Below are positions 1-8,984 of a DNA stretch of 62,971 nt, piece by piece (within the stretch, counting starts at the first letter, position 1; each line of letters opens with the position of its first letter). The position numbers and the translations under genes are program-made. The notes beneath the pieces are model-generated. The model was not told the origin of the DNA, made no database searches, and saw only the letters and a list, made by a program, of their open reading frames with translations. The stretch is from Sphingomicrobium sp. (lineage in GTDB: Bacteria; Pseudomonadota; Alphaproteobacteria; Sphingomonadales; Sphingomonadaceae). The stretch spans positions 1-62,971 of the forward strand of contig JAUJOV010000010.1 of the NCBI GenBank assembly GCA_030447545.1. Direction: 5' to 3'.

Positions 1-1
1 T

Positions 2-571
2 CAGTTCTTCAGCTGGTCGGCCTTGTTCATCATGTGGATCTACACCACCCCGGTGGTCGCCCAATATTTCTTCGGATCGGCCGACCCCGACAGCCCCGCC
101 TTCCAGGAAGCGGGCAACCGGGTCGGCGTGCTGTTCGCCATCTACAACGGAGTCGCGGCGGTCGCGGCGCTCACGCTCCTGCCGTGGCTCGCCCGCAGGA
201 TCGGCAAGGCCATGACTCACATGGTCGCACTGCTCGTCGGAGCCGCGGCCTATGCGAGCTTCCTGGTCCTTCGCGACCCCGACTGGCTGATCCTGTCGGA
301 AGTCGGCGTCGGCATCGCCTGGGCGTCGATCCTCGCAATGCCCTACGCGATCCTCGCGTCGAACCTGCCGCAGCGCAAGCTCGGCATCTACATGGGCCTG
401 TTCAACATCTTCATTGTCGTGCCGCAGCTGCTGGTCGCCACGGTGATGGGCTCGATCATGCGCGCCTTTTTCCCCGACGAGCCGATCTGGACGATGGCCG
501 TGGCTGCTCTGGTGATGGTGCTCGCAGCGCTTGCGATGCTCCGCGTGAGGCAGGTGGAAGCAGTCGACTAG
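2..571 (+). CDS. MFS sugar transporter, SLC45/GPH-like, 5' truncated
   Basis: This is the C-terminal half of a membrane transporter that enters from the left edge; the reading frame is already open at base 2. About 190 residues are visible with five to six hydrophobic spans and the loop residues LARRIGKAMTH between two of them, typical of major facilitator proteins. The arrangement (a span, a loop ending in an extracytoplasmic segment rich in Asp/Pro, then paired spans) looks like the SLC45-like disaccharide transporters common in sphingomonad maltose or sucrose utilisation loci. The substrate cannot be read from this fragment. It converges on a second sugar transporter encoded on the other strand, which ends 25 bases downstream, supporting a carbohydrate-uptake region. 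Confidence 0.75.
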   Translation, partial: QFFSWSALFIMWIYTTPVVAQYFFGSADPDSPAFQEAGNRVGVLFAIYNGVAAVAALTLLPWLARRIGKAMTHMVALLVGAAAYASFLVLRDPDWLILSEVGVGIAWASILAMPYAILASNLPQRKLGIYMGLFNIFIVVPQLLVATVMGSIMRAFFPDEPIWTMAVAALVMVLAALAMLRVRQVEAVD

Positions 572-596
572 GATATGATCTCGGCTCGACTTCTGC

Positions 597-2053
597 TCAG
601 CCCTCCATCTCCTCGAGCTCCTTGCCCTTGGTTTCGCGAACGAACCTTTGCACCAGGAAGAAGCTGATCACCGCAGCCACGGCATAGAAGAGATAGCTCA
701 CGGCCAGGCCGAGGCCGCTTGCCATGACCGGGAAGGACTGGGCGACGAGATAATTGGAGAACCATTGAGCAAAGCCGGCGACCGCAAGCGCCGAACCGCG
801 GATCTGGTTCGGGAACATCTCGCCGAGCATCACCCACATCACCGGGCCCCAGCTCCCGTTGAAGAAGATCACGTAAAGGTTCGCCGCGACCAGGGCGACG
901 ATCCCGAGCTCGGGCGAGAGCTGCAGATTGCCCGCCGCGTCGAGCGTCCCGTTGGCGAACACGTAAACCATCGCGAACAGGGTTGCGGCCATGCCGGCCG
1001 AGCCGATGAGTAGGAGTGGCTTGCGGCCGATCTTGTCGATCACTGCAATCGTGACCAGGCAGGCCGCGATCGACACGGCACCCGAGACGATGTTGATCTG
1101 AAGCGACTGTTCCTCGGTGAAGCCCGCCAGCTGCCAGAGAGTCGCGCCATAGTAGAAGATGACGTTGATTCCGACGAGCTGCTGGAACACGGCGAGCATG
1201 ATCCCGACCCACACGATCGATCGCAGCCCGAGGACCCCGCGCGCGCCGGCGGGCACCTTCAGATCGGCGAGGCGCGGCCGGTGATCGGCGACGAAGGTGG
1301 CGCGGATCTCCTGCAGCTTGGCCGGCGCCGTGTCGGCTCCGAACAGGCTGGCAAGGACGCTCTGCGCCTTTTCGTCCCGGCCCTTGGAGACGAGTAGCGC
1401 GGGCTTTCGGGGATGAAGAGCAAGGCGACGAGGAAGATCGCCGCCGGCAGTGCCTGCATCAGGTACATCCATCGCCAGGCCTCGATCCCCAGCCAGTAGG
1501 CGTCGGTTGAAGCTCCGGCGCCCGCCGCGACCAGGTAATTGACGAGGAATGCCGCGGTCAGGCCGGTGATGATCATGATCTGCTGGAGGGTGGTCAGCCG
1601 CCCGCGAATGTCGGCCGGCGCCACTTCGGAGATATAGGCTGGAGAAAGGACGCTCGCTGCGCCGACCGCCATTCCGCCGGCAATGCGGGCGAGGACGAAG
1701 ATCGGCTGCGACTGGGCGAAGCCCTGGATGAGCGCGCCCACGAGGAACAGCACCGCGGCGACCATCATCGTGTTGCGGCGCCCCATCAGGTCGGCGAGGC
1801 GCCCCGCGAAGAACGCGCCGATGAAGCATCCGATCAGCAGCGATCCGACCGTGAACCCGAGACCGGCATCACCGAGGTTGAAGGCGGTCCTCAGGCCCTC
1901 CTGGGTGCCGTTGACCGCACCGCTGTCGTAACCGAACAGGAAGCCGCTGATCGTCGCAACCGCGACGATGGCGCCGATGAATCCCATGTTCGCTCGCCCG
2001 GCCCGCGTATCCACGTGCCGGACTGCGGCGCCACCAGCTCTCCCGTCAGTCAT
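597..2053 (-). CDS. Sugar porter family MFS transporter (frameshifted)
   Basis: Probable proton-coupled sugar uptake permease of the sugar porter family. The N-terminal half shows the family signature GFLFGYDSGAVNG in span 1, GRLADLMGRR in the loop after span 2, and PESPR at the end of span 6. The C-terminal half shows QQLVGINVIFYYG in span 7, DKIGRKPLL after span 8, and the terminal RETKGKELEE motif after span 12. All 12 spans are accounted for, about 480 residues in total, but the two halves lie in different frames. The shift is near base 1400, where the codons after PESPRY would be restored by one extra C. I read this as one gene with a single-base loss. Start at 2053 is the first ATG; 1987 is an alternative start just before span 1. 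Confidence 0.85.
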
Positions 2054-2054
2054 G

Positions 2055-2092
2055 CTTCCCCCTTCGACGGCGATACCATCCGCATCAGGTTA
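2055..2092 (-). promoter_or_regulatory. Sequence resembling the 3' half of a TPP (THI) riboswitch
   Basis: Immediately upstream of the sugar porter start, the minus strand reads AACCTGATGCGGATGGTATC followed by GCCGTCGAAGGGGGAAGC. The ACCTGAT element, a GCGG/UCGC stem closed by an AUGGUA loop, and the trailing GAAGGGGGA resemble the conserved 3' half of thiamin-pyrophosphate riboswitches. The 5' half (a CUGAGA element) was looked for in the preceding 60 bases and not found; that sequence runs into the upstream MFS gene. It may be a degraded aptamer or chance. The purine run at its end probably serves as the ribosome binding site for the start at 2053. Confidence 0.22.
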
Positions 2093-2112
2093 CCTTCATC
2101 CGCGGAGTGTAT

Positions 2113-3664
2113 CTACTCTGCTTCGAGCGCGCGAAGACTGCGCCCTCGGGTTTCGCGGCCTGCCCACGCGATCATCGCCGCCGATATGGCGGTCGGCACG
2201 AACAAGGCGATGGAAGCGCCGACCAGCGTCGGGATGAATCCTGTAAACGCGGTCACCTGCACGGCGACTCCGCCGACCTTGCTGCTGCCTGCGACCAGCC
2301 CGGTGGCTCGCCCGCGCATTCCGAGCGGGTAGTTTTCCGCGGTATAGGGCAGCAGGACCGCGATCGTCCCGTTGGTGCCGACGATCAGCAAGGCAATGAC
2401 CGCAACCAGCAGTGGCTCCCACGCCAGCAATGCCGCCGGCACCAGCGCGCCCAGGAGCCCGAGCAGCGTGATGATCACCGTCGCCACCAGCGTCCACTTG
2501 CTGCTCACGCGCGCGTAGAACCAGGCCGCCACGACGATCGTCGGCAGAGCCAGCAGCGAAGAGCGCGCGAGGATCCCGCTCGCCAGCTCGGCGCTATAGC
2601 CGCGCGACTGAAGGTCAGAGGGCAGCCACAGCAGCAGGCGGAAGTTGACGAAGCTCCAGGACAAGGCCGCGACGGTCAACGTCGCAGTCAGCCCGCGATG
2701 TCCCGCAGGTCTCGACGTATCGGCCGGGGGCATTGCCGGGCGCGGCCGCGGGACGAGCCCATATTTGCGCTGCATCGCGGCAAGCTCCGCTGTCCGGCCC
2801 TGCTCGGCCAGGAACCGCGGGGTTTCGGGGATCAGTCTCGCCAGAGCGAGAAGCAGCACGCCCGTCGGGAAGCCCTGCAGCCACAGAGCGCGCCAGCCGA
2901 AGATGGGCTCCAGCAAATGTGCTGCACCACTTGCGGCAAGATAGCCCCCGATGAGGCCGGTGCCGCCGACTAGCACGAGCACCCAGCTGCGGTGCCTCGG
3001 CGGCATGATCTCCGCGAGCAGGGTATAGACGACCGGCAGCATCCCCCCGGCCGAACTGCCCATCAGGAAGCACATCAGCAGGTTCCATTCGAACGACGGC
3101 ATTGCCCCGCAAACTGACGTCGCGGCGAACAGGATCGTCGACAGCAGGATCGAGACCCTGCGCCCGTAGACAGTCCGCCAGCCATCCCCAGATGAAGGAG
3201 CCGACTGTAGTACCGGTCAGGGCCACGAGCGGAAGCAGTGCGGCGGTCGAACGCTCGATGCCATATTCGGCGCTCAGCCCGGGAAGCACGAAGCCCAAAG
3301 TGGCGGGTTTCATGACGTCGATGATCAGCCCGAGAGTGAGCACGGCGAGCACCGCGGCGTGCCAGCGCGTCAGTGGCGTGTCGTCGGGAGCCTCGTAGTT
3401 CGTCCCCGCATGATCGCCGTGGGGTGCGCGATGCCTGGGCAGGGCGCCCCAGCAGGCGAGTGGCACGCCGAGCACGATCAGCCCCATGCCGACGAGCATC
3501 TCGCCGCCGCCCATCGGCATTCCAGCGAGATGGTTGCCCATCCCGTGCGCCATCGCGAGCATCGGCAGATGCAGCAGGACGCCTGCGCTGATGGCTGCGC
3601 AGCCTGCCCAGAACCAGGGCGCCCGCTCTCCGACCATGGAATGCCCTGGAACGGCTGCCTTCAC
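2113..3664 (-). CDS. MFS transporter with Met/His-rich N-terminal membrane extension (frameshifted)
   Basis: A 12-span major facilitator protein resembling the aromatic-acid/niacin symporter group; the transported compound is unknown. An N-terminal extension of about 90 residues carries two extra hydrophobic segments and a Met/Gly/His-rich stretch (AHGMGNHLAGMPMGGGEM) before the core begins near TRWHAAVLAVLTLG. Core motifs include GSFIWGWLAD after span 2 and PPRHRSWVL and IPETPRFLAEQ in the middle. The reading frame changes near base 3165: the loop should continue as G-R-R-V-S-I-L, which is present in the adjacent frame. Residues after that point form an intact second half of about 330 residues. 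The gene is in the same orientation as the cytochrome oxidase block upstream and may belong to that operon. The Met/His-rich segment could bind metal, which is inference only. Confidence 0.75.
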
Positions 3665-3679
3665 CCGCGGCCGCTGATG

Positions 3680-3904
3680 TCAGCAGGGTTCCCTGAAGGC
3701 GGCGTAGCTGCCGTCGCTGGCGACCAGGAACGGCACCTGGTAGGGGAGCGCGAGCTTCCACACGACGAGCTCCTTGCCGGTCCATAGCTCAGGCCCCTGG
3801 TTGATCAGGTTCAGTGCGGTGCCGACGAACGCCGCCACAAGCAGCGAACGCCTGGTCGACGGCCACGCGAACGGCCGTTGCAGCGCTTCGCGACGCGTCG
3901 GCAT
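3680..3904 (-). CDS. nrtS: NrtS-like small membrane protein
   Basis: A 74-residue protein with two hydrophobic segments. It matches my recollection of the NrtS (nitrate/nitrite transporter) family: an N-terminal basic stretch ending STRRSL, then VGTALNLINQGPEL, and a second hydrophobic helix containing ALPYQVPFLVAS. The length is usual for that family. The start was set at the ATG at 3904 because the similarity begins about 15 residues after it; the open frame extends further upstream but without family resemblance. It lies downstream of the oxidase genes on the same strand. Function is by family resemblance only; nothing else in the neighbourhood concerns nitrate. Confidence 0.6.
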   Translation of the reverse strand: MPTRREALQRPFAWPSTRRSLLVAAFVGTALNLINQGPELWTGKELVVWKLALPYQVPFLVASDGSYAAFREPC

Positions 3905-4005
3905 TCGCCTTTCTTGCCGAAGTGAGCAATGTTCGCAATCTTGCCCAACAACACACGAGCGCTCCGCCTGGCGTACAAGCGCCAGGCACAGCAGGTTTTC
4001 ACCGA

Positions 4006-4293
4006 CTAGACCAGCAGCGCGGGCAGCGCCTGCCAGATGACCGCGATGAACGACAGGGCGGCTCCGGTGGCCGACACGTCGTAGACCCAGCGGTCGAGCT
4101 CGTCGGTCTGGAAGGCTCGCCCTGCGGCAGCCCATAGCAGCAGGGCGTCGACGGCGAGGGCCGGCGCAGTGGCGGCCAGCGTGAGGATACGCGCGATCTC
4201 CTGCCCGGGAAACAGGCTGGCGAAGCTGTATAGCAGGAAGAAATGAATGGCCCAGACGGTGAGCCCGCCCAGCAGCAGCACCCATGCGTTCAC
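4006..4293 (-). CDS. Small 3-span membrane protein of the oxidase operon
   Basis: A 95-residue hydrophobic protein with three probable transmembrane helices (about residues 3-25, 34-55 and 73-94) and a short polar loop FQTDELDRW between the second and third. The GTG start overlaps the stop codon of the upstream oxidase gene (bases 4290-4293 read GTGA on this strand), so the two are translationally coupled. Placement and size suggest a small accessory or assembly subunit of the oxidase, but no conserved motif that I recognise proves it. No heme- or metal-binding motif is visible apart from single His and Cys-free helices. Confidence 0.6.
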   Translation of the reverse strand: MNAWVLLLGGLTVWAIHFFLLYSFASLFPGQEIARILTLAATAPALAVDALLLWAAAGRAFQTDELDRWVYDVSATGAALSFIAVIWQALPALLV

Positions 4294-6833
4294 GCCGGAA
4301 ATCCGGCCGGCGCCAAGCGCGTCAGAACCGCCGTGACGCTGCCCTGGCCGGCCGTGTAGAGCATGAACAGAAACACGACGTCGAAGGTCGTATTGCGCGG
4401 CCGGGTGATCATCGCGCGTGCGTTGCGCAAGGCGAGGTAGAGCGCCATGATGGCAGTGATTGCAACCAGCAATCCCTGCTGGCTGAGGAACGCGAATGTC
4501 AGCGCGGCCTGAGCGCTCAGCTCTGGGTCCAGCGCCGATTCTCGCCAGCTCCACAAGTCGATGCCGAACGCGGCAACCAGGGCTATCGCGGCGAGCAGGA
4601 TCTGCGTCGCCGGCGACCAGTGGGTGCTCTTCGTGCGCGCAAGCAGGTGGCGGCCGAGAAACAGGAGTCCTGCGGCTGCGCCATAGCCGCCGAGCACCGG
4701 CACGAGGGACAGAAGGTTATCCGGTGCGCTCCACAATCGCGGGTGGATCCCATAGAGGAAGAACCAGCTGAACACCGTCATCAGAAAGATCATGAAGACG
4801 ACGATCAGCAGGATGATCGTGGCCCACCAGCCATGGGTGCTTGGGCCGGTCACATAGGTTGGCAGCCGGATGCCGGCTCCGACATCCGCAGTGCGGACGG
4901 CGACGGGCCGGTCGGTTTCCCACAGCCAGCGCAACACGCATGGGATCGTGAGCACGCCGCTGATCACCGCCGGAGTGTAGGCCTGAATGGTCAGAAGCAC
5001 GAAGAAGCCGGCGGTGAACAGCGCGGCGAGTAGCGGCCAGGGCGATGGCCCGGGCATGATCTGCAGATATTGCGGCTCCGCCCGCAACGGACTGGTGATG
5101 ATTGTCTCGCGGTGGCCTGTCGGGGCGTTCGGGAGGAGATATCGCCCCTTCTCCACATCCTCGCAGATGTTCGGGTCGTCCCACAGCGGGCTGCGGCTGC
5201 GCACGACCGGAATGCTCCGGGTCGAGTAGAGGCCGGTCGGCAGCCATTCGAGTGTCCCGCCGCCGTAGACGTTTCCGGCGTCGTCCTCCACGGTGAAGCG
5301 GAAGTTCCTCGCAAGGTCGACCAGGAACAGGAGTATTCCGGCGCCCAGGGTGAAGGCGCCAATCGTCGAGATCAGGTTGGTAGCCATCCAGTCGCTTTCC
5401 GGCAGATAGGTGTACACCCGCCGCGGCATGCCCATTAATCCGGTGAGGTGCATTGGGAGGAACGTGATGTGCATTCCTGCAAACATCAGCCAGAACACCC
5501 ACGTGCCGAGCCGCTCCGAAAGCGCGCGGCTGCTGGTCATCCCCATCCAGTAGTAGAAGGCCGCGAACATCGGGAACACCGCGCCGCCGATCAGCACATA
5601 GTGAAGGTGCGCGACGATGAAGTGGCTGTCGTGCACCTGCCAGTCGAACGGCACCAGCGCCACCATCACCCCGGTCAGACCGCCCATCACGAAGGTGATC
5701 AGAGCGCCGAGCAGGAACAGCGTCGGGGTGTTGTACCGCGGCCTGCCGGTGGCGAAGGTCGCGATCCAGGCGAAGACCTGGATTCCGGCCGGAACGCTGA
5801 CCGCCATGCTCGCCGCCGAGAAGAAGCTGATCGACAGATCCGGCATTCCGGTGGTGAACATGTGATGTGCCCACACGCCGAAGCTGATGAACGCCGTCGC
5901 GAGGATGGCGAGGACGATCAGGTGGTAGCCGACCAGCTCGGTGCGCGCGAAGGTCGAGACCATCATCGACAGCAGCCCGGCGGCGGGCAGGAAGATGATG
6001 TACACTTCCGGGTGGCCGAAGAACCAGAACAGGTGCTGCCACAACAAAGGATCTCCCCCGCGCGCCGCGTCGAAGAACGGCCAGTTCAGCGCCCGCTCGA
6101 ACTCGAGCAGGAGCGTGCCCAGGATCACCGCCGGGAATGCGATGATGATCATCCCGGCGAACACCAGCATCGCCCAGGCGAAGATCGGCATGCGCGCGAG
6201 CGTCATCCCGGGAGCGCGGGTCTTCAGCACGCCGACGAGGATTTCAATCGCGCCGGCAATTGCGGAGATCTCGATGAAGCCGATCCCGAGCAGCCAGAAA
6301 TCCGCGTTGATGCCGGGCGAATAGGTGATGCTGGTGAGCGGCGGGTACATGAACCAGCCGCCGTTGGGTGCAAGCCCGAAGAACAAGGATGCGAAGAAGC
6401 TGAGGCCCCCGACGAAATAGGCCCAGAACGCATAGGCCGAGAGGCGCGGGAACGGCAGGTCGCGCGCTGCAAGCATCTGCGGCAGCAGCAGGATGCCGAT
6501 CGCCTCCATCATCGGCACGGCGAACAGGAACATCATCATCGTGCCGTGCATCGTGAAGAACTGGTTGTACGTCTCCTGCGGCAGGATTCCGTTGAGCGGC
6601 AGCGCAAGCTGCGTGCGCATCACGAGCGCGAGCGCTCCGGCCAGAAGGAAGAACAGGAAGGCCGTGCCGGTGTAGAAGATGCCGATGTAGTTGTTGTTGA
6701 CCACCGTCAGCCGAGCCCATCCCGACGGCGCGGCCCAGATCCGGTTGAGCTCCTCTACTTCGCCCTTCGGCCGCTCCTCGCTCGTTGGGAAGCGGTTCAA
6801 CAGCTCCGGGTCGAAACCGGTCTCCGAGTTCAC
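4290..6833 (-). CDS. coxA: Cytochrome c oxidase subunit I+III fusion (caa3-like)
   Basis: Catalytic subunit of a heme-copper oxidase that reduces O2 to water and pumps protons across the inner membrane. At 847 residues it fuses subunit I (residues 1 to about 560) with subunit III (about 600 to 847). Visible ligands: low-spin heme His96 in MHGTMMMF; CuB ligands His274 with the cross-linking Tyr278 in GHPEVYIIFLPAAG; the CuB pair His323-His324 in VWAHHMFTTG; and His409 and His411 in HFIVAHLHYVLIGG for the two hemes. The HPEVY motif marks an A-type oxidase. The start overlaps the end of the subunit II gene by four bases. Such I+III fusions are known from caa3-type enzymes. Located next to the divergently transcribed hydrogenase locus, it is a plausible terminal acceptor for its electrons; that is inference. 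Confidence 0.95.
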   Translation of the reverse strand: MNSETGFDPELLNRFPTSEERPKGEVEELNRIWAAPSGWARLTVVNNNYIGIFYTGTAFLFFLLAGALALVMRTQLALPLNGILPQETYNQFFTMHGTMMMFLFAVPMMEAIGILLLPQMLAARDLPFPRLSAYAFWAYFVGGLSFFASLFFGLAPNGGWFMYPPLTSITYSPGINADFWLLGIGFIEISAIAGAIEILVGVLKTRAPGMTLARMPIFAWAMLVFAGMIIIAFPAVILGTLLLEFERALNWPFFDAARGGDPLLWQHLFWFFGHPEVYIIFLPAAGLLSMMVSTFARTELVGYHLIVLAILATAFISFGVWAHHMFTTGMPDLSISFFSAASMAVSVPAGIQVFAWIATFATGRPRYNTPTLFLLGALITFVMGGLTGVMVALVPFDWQVHDSHFIVAHLHYVLIGGAVFPMFAAFYYWMGMTSSRALSERLGTWVFWLMFAGMHITFLPMHLTGLMGMPRRVYTYLPESDWMATNLISTIGAFTLGAGILLFLVDLARNFRFTVEDDAGNVYGGGTLEWLPTGLYSTRSIPVVRSRSPLWDDPNICEDVEKGRYLLPNAPTGHRETIITSPLRAEPQYLQIMPGPSPWPLLAALFTAGFFVLLTIQAYTPAVISGVLTIPCVLRWLWETDRPVAVRTADVGAGIRLPTYVTGPSTHGWWATIILLIVVFMIFLMTVFSWFFLYGIHPRLWSAPDNLLSLVPVLGGYGAAAGLLFLGRHLLARTKSTHWSPATQILLAAIALVAAFGIDLWSWRESALDPELSAQAALTFAFLSQQGLLVAITAIMALYLALRNARAMITRPRNTTFDVVFLFMLYTAGQGSVTAVLTRLAPAGFPA

Positions 6834-7774
6834 CTCTGCGCCTCGAGGTACTCGGCGAGCGCTGAGATGTCCTCGCCGGGAAGCAGCGTGTACGGAGGCA
6901 TGCGATTTTCCGGCTTGATTGCCTGGCTGTTGGCGATCCAGCCCATCATCGTTCCGCGGTTGTTCGGCAGGATTCCGGCGCCCAGAGTCCGCCTGGAGCC
7001 GACGAAGGTGAGGTCGGGGCCGGCGAGGCCATTGGCGGGGGTGCCGGCAATCCTGTGGCAGGCTGCGCAGCCGGAAGACTGGAACAGGCGCGCTCCCTGC
7101 GCTGCTTGCGGAGTGGCGCTCGCGGCCGCCGCGCGCGCCAGCCGCGAGCGCATCAGTTGATCAAAGCGCTGCTGCGGGTGCGCGACCACGACGAAGCCCA
7201 TCAGCGCATGCGGGCCCCCGCAATATTCGGCGCACTGGCCGCCGAACACGCCCGGCTGGTCGGCCTGGATGCGGATGATGTTCCGGCGGCCCGGGATCAT
7301 GTCGAGCTTGCCCGCCAGCCGCGGCACCCAGAAGCTGTGGATGACGTCGCCGGACTCGAGCTCGAGCACCACCGGTCGCCCGACAGGAATATGCAGCTCG
7401 TTCGCGTCATGCAGAACCGGCCGCCGCTGCTGGTCCAGATAGGCGACGCGCCACCACCACATTTCGCCGGTGACCCGAGCGCGCATCTCGTCGCCGCGCA
7501 GCGGAGCGGACTGCGTGCGGGTCAGCGACAGCCCGTAGACGAGCAGCAGGCTGAGGACGACGACCGGAAAGGCGACGCCGCCGATCCAGATCGCCTTTGT
7601 GCCGCCGAGCCTCGCGCGCAGCTCCGGCCGTCCCGACAGCGCGAGCCACATCGCGGCGAGCACCACGCCGAGCACCAGCGCGGCCATTGCGAGCAGCACC
7701 CAGGCGAGCGTCGCAATGGCCCATGCGTCCGGGCCGGCCGGATCGAGAATCGGCGGTGGCCAGCCGTCCAGCAC
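6830..7774 (-). CDS. coxB: Cytochrome c oxidase subunit II with fused cytochrome c domain
   Basis: Electron-entry subunit of the oxidase. Two N-terminal membrane helices (about residues 18-45 and 62-83) are followed by a periplasmic cupredoxin domain holding the CuA site: His146, Cys181, Glu183, Cys185, His189 and Met192, all present. After a short Ala-rich linker comes a class I cytochrome c domain with the heme motif CAACH at 236-240 and a likely axial Met292 in NRMPPY. The fusion makes this a caa3-type subunit II, able to receive electrons from a small cytochrome or directly from an upstream complex. GTG start at 7774, one base after the stop of the upstream cytochrome c gene; its 3' end overlaps the subunit I start by four bases. 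Confidence 0.94.
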   Translation of the reverse strand: MLDGWPPPILDPAGPDAWAIATLAWVLLAMAALVLGVVLAAMWLALSGRPELRARLGGTKAIWIGGVAFPVVVLSLLLVYGLSLTRTQSAPLRGDEMRARVTGEMWWWRVAYLDQQRRPVLHDANELHIPVGRPVVLELESGDVIHSFWVPRLAGKLDMIPGRRNIIRIQADQPGVFGGQCAEYCGGPHALMGFVVVAHPQQRFDQLMRSRLARAAAASATPQAAQGARLFQSSGCAACHRIAGTPANGLAGPDLTFVGSRRTLGAGILPNNRGTMMGWIANSQAIKPENRMPPYTLLPGEDISALAEYLEAQR

Positions 7775-7775
7775 G

Positions 7776-8144
7776 TCACTTGCCGCTTTCGTAGAGAAAA
7801 GCGGCGACGTCGCGCGATTCCTCTTCGCTCAGCGGCATCGCCGGCATGGTCGTTCCCGGCACGAGCGCGGGAGCGTCGCGCACGAAGCGGGCGAGGATGC
7901 CGGGCCGGTTCGCAAGGCGCCCGGCGATCAGCGCCCGCTCTGCCATGCCGTGCAGCGGCGGACCGGCCTCGCCCTTTGGCCATCCTATCCCCGGAATGGT
8001 GTGGCAGCTGGCGCAGCCGACGCGCTCGATTGCGCGCTTCCCCCGCGAAGCATCTGCGACCGGCATGTGCTGGCGCTCCTCGGGCGGCGGCTTGCATGCG
8101 CTGGCAATCAGAAGCAGCGGCAGGATGGCGGCATGTGTCCGCAG
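7776..8144 (-). CDS. Monoheme cytochrome c, probable lipoprotein
   Basis: A short periplasmic electron carrier. The hydrophobic N-terminus ends in a lipobox-like LLLIASAC, followed by about 95 residues with one heme motif CASCH, the conserved GPPLHGMAER stretch, and a MPAMPLSEEE segment giving the axial Met. It directly precedes subunit II, one base apart, so it is probably the donor cytochrome of this oxidase. The start is uncertain: there is no in-frame ATG, GTG or TTG in the right place, and the position given is a CTG preceded by a GGGGGG run. A lost base close to the start, making the ATG at about 8157 the true initiator, is an alternative. Confidence 0.75.
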   Translation of the reverse strand: MRTHAAILPLLLIASACKPPPEERQHMPVADASRGKRAIERVGCASCHTIPGIGWPKGEAGPPLHGMAERALIAGRLANRPGILARFVRDAPALVPGTTMPAMPLSEEESRDVAAFLYESGK

Positions 8145-8219
8145 CGGGTCCCCCCATCGGGCTTTCGGCGCGAGTTCCGTTCGGAACCGATCCGCGAGGC
8201 TGCAGGTTCCCGATGCGGC

Positions 8220-8984
8220 ATGGTTTACAAAGCGCGGGTCGGAGGCTGCGCCGTCGCAGCCGCGGGGGTGCTGCTGGGTGCCTGCTCCGCCGTGGACAGC
8301 ACGAGCACGGATCGCTTCAGCGCGAACGGTGAACTGATCGCGCTGAGCGGCGGCGGAGCGGGCGCAGCCAATGCCTGCTTCACTTGCCATGGCCTCGCCG
8401 GCCAGGGGGACGGGGCGGGAACGCCGAGGCTTGCCGGGCTCGAGCTTGGCTACCTTCTTCGCCAGCTCGAGGCCTATTCCGACGGCCGGCGGCGCCACCC
8501 GCAAATGAGCTGGATCGCGAACAATCTCTCGCCCGCCGAGCGCGTTCTCGTGTCCGGGCACTATGCGGCGATGGATTACGATGGAGCCGCGCCTCGGCGC
8601 ATGCCTGTCCCGCTGCTCTACGTCGCCGGCGATCCACAACGCGGGATTCCGGCTTGCGCAAGCTGCCATGGTCTTCGCGGTCAGGGCCTCGGATCGGCAA
8701 ATCCGCCGCTGGCCGGGCAGCCTGCGCCCTACCAGGCCGAGCAGTTCGACCAATGGCGCCGCGGCAGGCGGCGGAACGATGCCGCCGAGGTGATGCTTCG
8801 CATCAGCCAGCTTCTGACTCCATCGGAAAGCGCGGCGCTCGCGACTTATGCTCAGGGCCTGCCCGGGGGTCCTCCCAGTCCGGAATCTCCGGAAGCATTC
8901 CCCGCAGCACGTCGTGCCGATCCCAGAAATGATGTTTCAGGGCGGCGGCTACATGTGCCGGAATCAGCAAGAGCAGCAGAATGA
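8220..8984 (+). CDS. Diheme cytochrome c, lipoprotein
   Basis: Periplasmic electron-transfer protein of the cytochrome c4/c553-like type. The ATG at 8220 gives a signal sequence ending in a lipobox, VLLGAC-S, followed by two similar domains each with a heme motif: ACFTCHGLAGQGDG and ACASCHGLRGQGLG. Conserved PRLAGLELGYLLRQLE and PPLAGQPAPYQAEQ segments follow each heme, and MPVP near the middle supplies a likely axial Met. The family usually ends near TYAQGLP at about base 8865; the open frame continues another 40 residues and overlaps the convergent cytochrome b561 gene by 182 bases. It is the only plus-strand gene in the oxidase block, divergent from the monoheme cytochrome, so the 75 bases between them must hold two promoters. 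Confidence 0.88.
   Translation: MVYKARVGGCAVAAAGVLLGACSAVDSTSTDRFSANGELIALSGGGAGAANACFTCHGLAGQGDGAGTPRLAGLELGYLLRQLEAYSDGRRRHPQMSWIANNLSPAERVLVSGHYAAMDYDGAAPRRMPVPLLYVAGDPQRGIPACASCHGLRGQGLGSANPPLAGQPAPYQAEQFDQWRRGRRRNDAAEVMLRISQLLTPSESAALATYAQGLPGGPPSPESPEAFPAARRADPRNDVSGRRLHVPESARAAE

Noticed and set aside
5448-7160. 570-residue plus-strand open frame opposite the oxidase genes
   Set aside because: Rich in Arg, His, Glu and Asp with no family resemblance; it is the complementary-strand shadow of the subunit I and II genes, expected in GC-rich DNA.
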